From: STD1-80 sp043802745
Lineage (GTDB): Bacteria > Patescibacteriota > Minisyncoccia > Minisyncoccales > CG1-02-41-26
Assembly (NCBI GenBank): GCA_043802745.1
Contig: JAZDKU010000013.1
Location: 1-39,689, forward strand
Length of the DNA: 39,689 nucleotides
Direction of reading: 5' to 3'
The translations under genes were made by a program, and so were the position numbers. Positions 34,442 to 39,689 of this stretch are shown here, piece after piece. A model generated the notes under the pieces. It did not search any database, was not told the origin of the DNA, and was given only the letters and a program-made list of their open reading frames with translations. The first letter of the stretch is position 1. The number at the start of each line of letters is the position of its first letter.

Positions 34442-35976
34442 AATGTTCGATAGCTGATGGCTTCGGCAATGTTGCTACTTGATATGTTTTCTTGGCTGTC
34501 TAGGTCGGCAATAGTGCGCGCTGTCTTTAAAATTTTATGAAAACCTCGAGCTGATAATTTTCCCGAGTCAACAAACCGACGCAACAAGTTGTGGGATTCG
34601 CTGTCAATTTGGCAGTGTTTTTTTATTTGTCCCACGTTCATTTCCGCGTTGGTTTTAATTTTGTCGTTTATAAATCTTTGGTTTTGCCTGGCTCTAGCTT
34701 TGGCAATTTTTTCTTTTACATCCTCCCCAATATTTTCTGGCGCTTCTTGGCTAACAAGCTCTTCATATTTTAAACTAGGCACATGGCAGAAAATATCAAA
34801 CCTGTCAATTAAGGGTCCAGACAACTTTCTTTTATAAGAGTAAACTTGGCTATTTGAGCAAGTGCATTCTTTGTCTGGGCTTCCATTATTGCCACACGGG
34901 CAGGGATTGGCTGCGGCTATTAAAGAGAATCTGGCTGGAAAACAAAAGCTTTGCCTTGTTCTTTGCACCATTATTTCGCCCTGCTCTAAGGGCTGGCGTA
35001 AGCTTTCTAAAACATCGCGGTGAAACTCTGGAAATTCGTCTAAAAATAAAATGCCTTTATGGGCCAGGGTTATTTCTCCTGGCCGCAAAGGATTGCCCCC
35101 GCCAATTAAAACAGATTCGGAGATCGAGTGGTGCGGGCTTCTGAACGGCCGATGAAATAATATAGGCAGTTCTTCAGACAAAAGCCCAGCTGCGCTATAA
35201 ATTTTGCTTAATTCCAAAATTTCTTCTTTTAATAGAGCTGGCATTATAGAAATAGCAGCCTTGGCCATTAGGGTTTTGCCTGTGCCGGGTGGGCCCTGTA
35301 AAAGCAAGTTGTGCCCGCCAGCTATGGCAATTTCCATACCGCGCTTGGCATGAGCTTGGCCCCTTATCCAGTGCCACTGAATCTCAAAATTATTATTTGG
35401 CTTAAATTCATCTAAATTTGATTGAAACGGTTTTATTTGGATTCTTTTTTCAAGATAGGCTATGGCTTGTTGAAGGTTTTCCACTGGGATAATTTTTATT
35501 TCATTTGTTGGGCTTAGCAAGTTGGCCGCGGAAGCTTCTTTGGCATTTTGTGTGGGTAAAATAATCTCCGCAAACCCGCTTTCTTTAGCTAATAAAGCAA
35601 AAGAAAAAGCCCCCTTAATGGGCTTTAATTCCGCGTTTAAAGCTAGCTCGCCTAAGATTAATTTTTTGCTTGGATCGAATACTGCTTGCTCGGTGGCTAA
35701 TAAATATGCTAAAGCAATGGATAAATCAAAATGACTGCCTTCTTTTTTTAAGTCCGCTGGGGACAAATTAACCACCACTTTTTTTGTTTGCGAATTTGGT
35801 GAGGAAAGGCCAATATTTTTTATGGCTGACGATACCCTTTCCTTGGCTTCGGCAATTGACTTGTCCGCTAAACCCACAATGCTAAAACTTCGCAAACCCT
35901 GATTAACAGAAATTTCTACTTCAATAAGCGTTGCGCCAATTCCTTGTAAAGCAGCTGAAAAAGTTTTGGCAAACAT
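34438..35976 (-). CDS. comM: ComM/YifB-type magnesium chelatase-like AAA+ helicase
   Basis: A 512-residue AAA+ protein. ComM promotes branch migration during recombination in natural transformation. The N-terminal domain (about 1-170) has the Lon S16-like fold with STNQGLRSFSIVGLADKSIA-like sequence. The Walker A GPPGTGKTLMAK comes near residue 230, Walker B ILFLDEFPEF later, and a Cys cluster CPCGNNGSPDKECTC follows. The C-terminal Mg_chelatase domain is complete. It lies downstream of nusA on the same strand and is preceded by the two-hairpin element at 35977-36060, which touches its start codon. DNA uptake genes are not in the window. Confidence 0.95.
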   Translation of the reverse strand: MFAKTFSAALQGIGATLIEVEISVNQGLRSFSIVGLADKSIAEAKERVSSAIKNIGLSSPNSQTKKVVVNLSPADLKKEGSHFDLSIALAYLLATEQAVFDPSKKLILGELALNAELKPIKGAFSFALLAKESGFAEIILPTQNAKEASAANLLSPTNEIKIIPVENLQQAIAYLEKRIQIKPFQSNLDEFKPNNNFEIQWHWIRGQAHAKRGMEIAIAGGHNLLLQGPPGTGKTLMAKAAISIMPALLKEEILELSKIYSAAGLLSEELPILFHRPFRSPHHSISESVLIGGGNPLRPGEITLAHKGILFLDEFPEFHRDVLESLRQPLEQGEIMVQRTRQSFCFPARFSLIAAANPCPCGNNGSPDKECTCSNSQVYSYKRKLSGPLIDRFDIFCHVPSLKYEELVSQEAPENIGEDVKEKIAKARARQNQRFINDKIKTNAEMNVGQIKKHCQIDSESHNLLRRFVDSGKLSARGFHKILKTARTIADLDSQENISSSNIAEAISYRTF

Positions 35977-36060
35977 ATTAGAAGTCGTTAATGAATGAAA
36001 TGAATTTACGAATTCTTATACCCCGTTAAACGCGACCTCAAGGAGCTGTTTAACTGGGGT
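35977..36060 (-). repeat. Two-hairpin element, copy B (before comM)
   Basis: Read on the minus strand from 36060. Hairpin 1 pairs ACCCCaGTTAAAC with GTTTAACGGGGT around an inner CTC/GAG stem. Hairpin 2 pairs TAAGAATTCGT with ACGACTTCTAA and leads directly into TATG, the comM start. Compared with copy A at 3842-3944, the A-A and T-C mismatches sit at the same places, and two base pairs differ by compensatory changes (CT/AG against TC/GA). A direct repeat ACTGGGGT (36053-36060, 36076-36083 on the plus strand) lies at its outer end. Confidence 0.8.
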
Positions 36061-36095
36061 TTGTTTATATTTTTCACTGGGGTAAATCCGCATTA

Positions 36096-37307
36096 CTATT
36101 CTTGGGCTTGTTCTCCAGCAGGTTCTTCGGTTTCTGGCTCGTTGGCTGTGGCGGTTTGTTCTTTGGGGATTTCTTTGGCTTGTATTTGGCTGACACTGCG
36201 GACATCAATTTTCCAGCCAGTAAGCTTGGCTGCCAATCTAACGTTTTGCCCTTCTTTGCCAATAGCTAATGAAAGCTGGTCGTCTGGAATAATAGCTTGC
36301 GCTTGATTTTTCGGCAAAATTTTAACTTCCAAAACCTTGGCTGGGGATAGGGCATTGGCAATAAATTTTTCTGGGCTTTCATCCCAAATAATAACATCAA
36401 TTTTTTCCCCACCTAGCTCGTTGGTAACGGCAATAATTCTCGTGCCTCGTTGGCCCACCAAAGAGCCAATTGGGTCAATGCCATCTTCCAAGGCCTCCAC
36501 AGCTACTTTTGACCTAAACCCAGCTTCTCTGGCAATAGCCCTAATAGCCACTTGGTTGGTGCCGATTTCTGGCACTTCAAGTTCAAAAAGTTTGGAAATT
36601 AATCTGGGGTAAAGCCGAGATAAAACAATTTGCGCACCCTTGGGCGTGTTTTCAGTTTTTAAAACAAAGAGCTTCATTCTTTGGCCAGGTTTGTAATATT
36701 CGTTTGGCGTTTGTTCTTTTTTTGGCAAAATGCCAGAAGTTCGGCCAATGTCAAAATACACAGCCATTGGCTCAATTCGCTGGACAATCCCGGAAACTAC
36801 CTCGCCTTCTTTGTCTTTGAATTCTTTAAAGGTTTCTTCTTTTTCAATTTCTTTAATTTTTTGCAATATAACTTGTTTGGCGGTTTGGGCGGCAATGCGA
36901 CCAAAGTCATCTTTGGTTTCTAGGGGTAAAAATACCTCTTCGCCAATTTTGGCGTCTTTTTCAATTTTTTTGGCCTCATCAAGCATAATGTGTCGTTCGG
37001 AATTAAACCTTACTTTTCCCTCTTCGGTTTCAAAGTCTTCACCAACCTCTTTTTTTTCTCTTATTTTCTCAATTTCTTCTTCTGACAAAACCATTGCTTC
37101 ATCAACCACTTCTTTTACTTGCCAAAAGTCAAGGTGGCCAGATTTTAAATCTAGCTTGGCTTTTATTTTTTGCTTTTTCTTGCCATATTCTTTTTTGTAG
37201 GCACTGGCAATGGCTTCAGTGATAACATCAACTATTTTGTTTTCGGGTATGCCCCGCTCTTCAGCAATTTCTAAAACCGCTGAAGCTAAATTTTTTAAAT
37301 CTAACAT
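36096..37307 (-). CDS. nusA: Transcription elongation/termination factor NusA
   Basis: A 403-residue factor that binds RNA polymerase and nascent RNA. The N-terminal polymerase-binding domain holds ITEAIASAYKKEYGKK. An S1 domain follows with GEVVSGIVQRIEPMAVYFDI. Two KH domains come next, with DPIGSLVGQRGTRI and DDQLSLAIGKEGQNVRLAAK. The protein ends with a short acidic, disordered tail and lacks the AR repeats of proteobacteria. Its promoter lies at 37364-37391. No Shine-Dalgarno sequence precedes the ATG. RimP, often next to nusA, is absent here. Confidence 0.97.
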   Translation of the reverse strand: MLDLKNLASAVLEIAEERGIPENKIVDVITEAIASAYKKEYGKKKQKIKAKLDLKSGHLDFWQVKEVVDEAMVLSEEEIEKIREKKEVGEDFETEEGKVRFNSERHIMLDEAKKIEKDAKIGEEVFLPLETKDDFGRIAAQTAKQVILQKIKEIEKEETFKEFKDKEGEVVSGIVQRIEPMAVYFDIGRTSGILPKKEQTPNEYYKPGQRMKLFVLKTENTPKGAQIVLSRLYPRLISKLFELEVPEIGTNQVAIRAIAREAGFRSKVAVEALEDGIDPIGSLVGQRGTRIIAVTNELGGEKIDVIIWDESPEKFIANALSPAKVLEVKILPKNQAQAIIPDDQLSLAIGKEGQNVRLAAKLTGWKIDVRSVSQIQAKEIPKEQTATANEPETEEPAGEQAQE

Positions 37308-37363
37308 GTTTTTATTTTTTTAAGAAAATCGCCCCGTTCCTAATCAGAACCGAGCTTGGTTGT

Positions 37364-37391
37364 ATCATAGCAAAAAAAATTTTTTTGTCAA
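37364..37391 (-). promoter_or_regulatory. Predicted nusA promoter
   Basis: A -35 TTGACA (plus-strand 37386-37391) and an extended -10 TGCTATGAT (-10 at 37364-37369) are 16 bases apart, separated by an A/T-run spacer. The leader would be about 50 bases, with a small GTTC/GGAAC hairpin. Confidence 0.7.
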
Positions 37392-37411
37392 ATTTTTAGT
37401 TCTAAAAAGGC

Positions 37412-37607
37412 AAAAAAGGTTTGGGAGGTGACTGCAAAGGTTAATTATATAAGAATAATTAACACAGCAAACGTCACACCAAACCTTTTTATAATGTTCT
37501 CTCCCTAGAAAGAGGGAGAGGTATTTCTTGGTCAAAATCAGAAGTGATCTTGACCAGAAGATTAGCTTTAGTTTAAAAACCAGTCTTCTGGCCACCATCC
37601 TTATTAC
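37412..37607 (-). ncRNA. Candidate structured small RNA upstream of nusA (about 195 nt)
   Basis: This fills most of the 342-base gap between yraN and nusA. It has a strong promoter at 37614-37641 and four successive hairpins on the minus strand: CCAGAAGA/TCTTCTGG (37554-37591); GGTCAAgATCA-loop-TGATtTTGACC (37530-37555); CTCTCCCT/AGGGAGAG (37499-37520); and a terminator with 12-base outer stem AAAAAGGTTTGG (37413-37424 with 37479-37490), containing GTGAC/GTCAC and TTAATTAT stems and followed by a T-run. Stems 1 and 2 share two bases, so they may alternate. I do not recognise the family. A 77-codon frame inside it has Cys/Phe/Leu-rich composition and is not credible. Confidence 0.65.
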
Positions 37608-37613
37608 ACGTTC

Positions 37614-37641
37614 ATTATAGCAAACGCCCTAAAAAAGTCAA
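37614..37641 (-). promoter_or_regulatory. Promoter of the small RNA near nusA
   Basis: A -35 TTGACT (plus-strand 37636-37641) and an extended -10 TGCTATAAT (-10 at 37614-37619) with a 16-base spacer. It begins just past the yraN stop codon. Confidence 0.7.
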
Positions 37642-37649
37642 GAGCAAAA

Positions 37650-38033
37650 TTAATAATCTCCGATAGCGTTTTCTGTGTGGCGGATAATATAGTCATTAAT
37701 ATTATTAAATTCTATGGCTATAATATCTATTTGTTGGTCAATGTCTAGGGCTAGATTTTTAGCAGATAAATAAATTTGGGTCATTTTTTGCAACTGGCTG
37801 GCTTTGTGAAACGTTATTTCATCTTCTGGCAAAAACTCTGAAGGCCTGCCCTGAGCTTGCCGAAGGGTCTTAACTTCCACAAAAATAATAGCTTTTTTGT
37901 GGCTCGCCACAATATCAAGCTCCCCCCATTTAGTTTTAAAATTTCTATCTAAAATTTTATACCCCTTTTTCTTTAAATAATCTTCAGCAATATCCTCGCC
38001 AACCTGCCCAATTTTCTGCCTTTGATTTTGCAT
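37650..38033 (-). CDS. yraN: YraN/UPF0102 endonuclease-fold protein
   Basis: A 127-residue protein of the YraN family (PD-(D/E)XK nuclease fold); the biological role is not settled. With ATG at 38033 it begins MQNQRQKIGQVGEDIAEDYL, the usual start; an upstream ATG at 38114 would run deep into the SDH gene. The catalytic-type residues lie in WGELDIVA and FVEVK. Directly after FVEVKT there is LRQAQGRPSEF, coming from a REP-like GGCAAGCTCAGGGCAGG sequence (37840-37868) that adds about 8 residues compared with the usual spacing. It sits 14 bases after the SDH-family gene. Confidence 0.92.
   Translation of the reverse strand: MQNQRQKIGQVGEDIAEDYLKKKGYKILDRNFKTKWGELDIVASHKKAIIFVEVKTLRQAQGRPSEFLPEDEITFHKASQLQKMTQIYLSAKNLALDIDQQIDIIAIEFNNINDYIIRHTENAIGDY
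37840..37868. repeat. REP-like element inside yraN
   Basis: On the minus strand it reads CTTCGGCAAGCTCAGGGCAGG, similar to the dispersed repeat known as TTCGACAAGCTCAGG in many bacterial genomes. It is read in frame and encodes LRQAQGRP. Confidence 0.65.
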
Positions 38034-38047
38034 TGTTAGAATTATTG

Positions 38048-39019
38048 CTATGGATTTATTTTTTGTTGAGGTTGTTGCGGACCAACAATAATTTGCCCAA
38101 ATTGTTTGCCCCAAGATACACCATAAGCATTTTCATAGAGCTTTACAAATGTGCTTGCATTAAAAAATCCGTTAATCAAAATGTATGCTTCCCATAACAA
38201 ATCTTGCAATGTATTGTCTGCAAGCTCAATTTTCAAACCAAAGGCGGTAAGCTTTTCTATGGATAAGGGACGAGAATGCATTAAATGTGTGTCGTAATCA
38301 GAAAAATAACTCACTGCCTTTTTGATTTTTTTATCAACATTTTTCTCGCCCTTGAACATATATTTTTTAAGCCAAGTTGAAACAAGCTCTTTTGATAGCT
38401 TTTCTGAATCGTCGCAAAGTTCTAAAAGTTCCAGTGAGTATTTTTCTATAAGTGGAATATATGCAGGTAGGGCCTCGGGTCCTTCTTTGGCGATTCGCTC
38501 TTTTGCCTTTTCAAAACCACGCTTAATAGAGCGAGCAGGAACGCCATTTATTTGTGGGTCTATTGGTCCTAAAATTGCACTTGGGTGCATAACAATTGAA
38601 TTACCAGATAGAGCTAACATCGTTGCTGCTGAATATGCGGAATGTGGAATAAGAAAATTAACTTCCTCAAATTTGCCACGCAATAGTCCGACAAGACGCT
38701 CAGTTGCATCGGGTCGTCCGCCTGGGCTATGCAATAAAACATCAACCGATGCAGGGTCTTTGATAGAGTTAATAAGATCAGTAAAGCCGTCTACATCAGA
38801 TAAGTCAATAAAATTTGGCGTGCCTGGTGGCATGCCTTCTAAAAATTTTGTGGCATAAATTAAAAGTGGACGACCACGAAGCGTCTCAATTTCTAAATAG
38901 CACGCCTTACGAAATTCAAATAATTCTGGTCCACTTATTTTTCCCTGTTTAGATTGTAGAAAATTATGCCAATCTTGCACTGTTCTAAATTTTTTACGCA
39001 GTTGTTGAGTAGTTTCCAT
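38048..39019 (-). CDS. SDH-family serine protease (ClpP/crotonase fold)
   Basis: A 323-residue protein of the serine dehydrogenase proteinase (SDH_protease) family. The core VDVLLHSPGGRPDATERLVG has the ClpP-like oxyanion Gly pair. The nucleophile Ser is in HSAYSAATMLALSG, and MHPSAILGPIDPQI is the family-specific segment with the charge-relay region. No signal peptide or helix opens the protein, so it is probably cytoplasmic or membrane-associated at the surface. The C-terminal 120 residues are helical, followed by a Gln/Pro-rich end. Its first 26 bases overlap the small upstream gene, so they are coupled. Substrates are unknown. Confidence 0.85.
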   Translation of the reverse strand: METTQQLRKKFRTVQDWHNFLQSKQGKISGPELFEFRKACYLEIETLRGRPLLIYATKFLEGMPPGTPNFIDLSDVDGFTDLINSIKDPASVDVLLHSPGGRPDATERLVGLLRGKFEEVNFLIPHSAYSAATMLALSGNSIVMHPSAILGPIDPQINGVPARSIKRGFEKAKERIAKEGPEALPAYIPLIEKYSLELLELCDDSEKLSKELVSTWLKKYMFKGEKNVDKKIKKAVSYFSDYDTHLMHSRPLSIEKLTAFGLKIELADNTLQDLLWEAYILINGFFNASTFVKLYENAYGVSWGKQFGQIIVGPQQPQQKINP

Positions 39020-39215
39020 GTGTTTCTATTTCAAAATTAAGCGTTGAATTAGAAGATGTTTTAAAAGTTAATTTTTTGCCCAACGCAACATCTACGCGAT
39101 CAAGAATATCGGCAGTTTTTTTATAATCGTTGTAGAACTTTAATGCTTCAGAGTTTTGTTTCAAAACTTTTTTTGAAGCTATTTTTGATATCAATTTTAA
39201 CTTAGAATTTTGCAT
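38994..39215 (-). CDS. Small hypothetical protein coupled to the SDH protease
   Basis: A 73-residue protein, not recognised. The first half is basic and helical (LISKIASKKVLKQNSEALKF); the second half has KLTFKTSSNSTLNFEIETHG, probably strands. There is no signal peptide. It overlaps the protease gene by 26 bases and is preceded by an extended -10 (TGCTAAAAT, plus-strand 39234-39242), so it is likely expressed. It could be a partner or regulator of the protease; this is inferred only from the overlap. Confidence 0.6.
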   Translation of the reverse strand: MQNSKLKLISKIASKKVLKQNSEALKFYNDYKKTADILDRVDVALGKKLTFKTSSNSTLNFEIETHGNYSTTA

Positions 39216-39233
39216 ATACTTTTTATTAAAGCT

Positions 39234-39242
39234 ATTTTAGCA
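39234..39242 (-). promoter_or_regulatory. Possible extended -10 promoter of the SDH operon
   Basis: The minus strand reads TGCTAAAAT about 19 bases before the ATG at 39215. No convincing -35 is seen. The predicted leader is about 12 bases. Confidence 0.4.
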
Positions 39243-39269
39243 TTTTTGACAGGAAAAGAAAAGGAGTTT

Positions 39270-39629
39270 TTACTTAATTATTTCTTTAAGTTTTTCTATT
39301 AAGTCTTCTGGGTTTGAGTATTCTATAAATGTGTCAGAAATATCTTTTAGTCCAGAGGAGGGTTTTGTGCCTGTTTTGTAAATGCAAATCACAGGGCAGG
39401 AAAAGGCATTGGCCCAGCCAATTTCAATGCCCAGACCTGTTTTAGAAAAGGAAACTTCAGCAATCATTAAGTCACAATTTTTTAGAAAATCTTTTGAATT
39501 AAAAAGCTCTTCGCTGTTTTCATGAGGTAAAACTATTTCATGGGCGGTATTAAGAGAACTTTCTCTAATAGGCTCATAAAGCTCTTTTTTAAAATCAAAA
39601 TCCTTTGAATGACCAATATATATTTTCAT
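39270..39629 (-). CDS. Nucleoside 2-deoxyribosyltransferase-like protein
   Basis: A 119-residue protein of the NDT-like fold. It starts MKIYIGHSKDFDF (first strand), then CDLMIAEVSF and GLGIEIGWANAFSCPVICIY, where the Glu in GIEIGWA corresponds to the catalytic nucleophile of nucleoside deoxyribosyltransferases. Such enzymes exchange or remove bases of nucleosides; related TIR-like proteins hydrolyse other nucleotides, so the substrate is open. The ATG at 39629 is preferred; a longer frame would run through the tRNA. The A of this ATG is the last base of the encoded tRNA CCA end. Confidence 0.75.
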   Translation of the reverse strand: MKIYIGHSKDFDFKKELYEPIRESSLNTAHEIVLPHENSEELFNSKDFLKNCDLMIAEVSFSKTGLGIEIGWANAFSCPVICIYKTGTKPSSGLKDISDTFIEYSNPEDLIEKLKEIIK

Positions 39630-39689
39630 GGTGGACCTGGGCGGAGTCGAACCGCCATCTTTGCAATGCGAATGCAATATTATGCCATT
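39629..39689 (-). tRNA. tRNA-Ala (anticodon CGC), partial at window edge
   Basis: The 3' part of a tRNA: a D-arm remnant, an anticodon arm TTGCA-TTCGCAT-TGCAA with anticodon CGC, a 4-base variable region, a T arm GGCGG-TTCGACT-CCGCC, an acceptor strand CAGGTCC, discriminator A and encoded CCA. U70 fits the Ala identity G3:U70 pair. The 5' end lies outside the window, so pairing of the acceptor stem cannot be checked. Confidence 0.8.

Noticed and set aside
36020..36060. Integron attC site, because of GTTAAAC/GTTTAAC in the inverted repeat
   Set aside because: The core sites are in the opposite order to attC, there are no inner L boxes, and no integrase gene is present.
36730..37200. A 156-codon plus-strand open frame
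   Set aside because: It is a Ser-rich antisense shadow of nusA.
37365..37598. A 77-codon minus-strand open frame in the yraN-nusA gap
   Set aside because: It is rich in Phe, Leu, Cys and Ser, has no ribosome site, crosses the terminator hairpin and the nusA promoter, and the region is better explained as a structured RNA.
1..39689. Alternative genetic code (TGA read as Gly, as in some CPR groups)
   Set aside because: TGA ends yidD, yidC and virB4 at the expected family lengths, with ATGA overlaps.
1..39689. CRISPR arrays, insertion sequences or prophage genes
   Set aside because: No regularly spaced repeats, transposase or phage structural genes were seen; the repeats present are isolated palindromes.

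Overview
The window looks like chromosomal sequence from a Patescibacteria (CPR) bacterium, most likely of Parcubacteria type. The grounds are A+T-rich DNA, the standard genetic code (TGA is a normal stop, for example where yidC, yidD and the VirB4 gene end), very few Shine-Dalgarno sequences, and a PrgI/VirB4-type secretion locus with enormous cysteine-rich exported proteins. The exact lineage cannot be fixed from the sequence alone.

Left end (1-3353): the conserved replication-origin neighbourhood. dnaA runs off the left edge on the minus strand. A short intergenic region with a perfect DnaA box separates it from a rightward rpmH-rnpA-yidD-yidC-jag operon (ribosomal protein, RNase P protein, membrane insertion, RNA binding).

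Centre (3415-26413): a rightward type IV secretion-like island of about 23 kb. It encodes a PrgI-family membrane protein, a TraC/VirB4 N-terminal-like protein, a VirB4 ATPase, a 2161-residue protein with a VirB2-like two-helix module, a 2167-residue secreted cysteine-rich protein, a likely two-domain peptidoglycan hydrolase (3D transglycosylase plus M15-like peptidase), and two further VirB2-like fusions carrying beta/gamma-crystallin-like repeats. A probable VirB6/TrbL channel gene lies apart (29173-31866, minus strand) at the end of an rsmA operon. No VirD4 or VirB11 gene is in the window. I read the set as an envelope-spanning secretion or attachment machine that cuts its own way through peptidoglycan and displays giant disulfide-rich surface proteins. 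That is inference.

Middle right (26561-29160): a HicB-HicA toxin-antitoxin pair with a palindromic operator, a small unrecognised gene, a candidate structured RNA with its own promoter and terminator, and an SPFH/band-7 membrane protein under an operator-like promoter.

Right part (29173-39689): housekeeping genes, mostly on the minus strand: rsmA-methyltransferase-virB6, a LysM/M23 endopeptidase (plus strand), comM, nusA, a second candidate structured RNA, yraN, an SDH-family ClpP-like protease with a small overlapping upstream gene, a nucleoside deoxyribosyltransferase-like gene whose ATG overlaps the CCA end of a tRNA, and that partial tRNA-Ala.

The most unusual non-coding signal is a two-hairpin element present in two copies (before the TraC-like gene and before comM). 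Both copies touch a start codon and their second stem shows compensatory base changes. REP-like palindromes also occur between genes and, in frame, inside rsmA and yraN.
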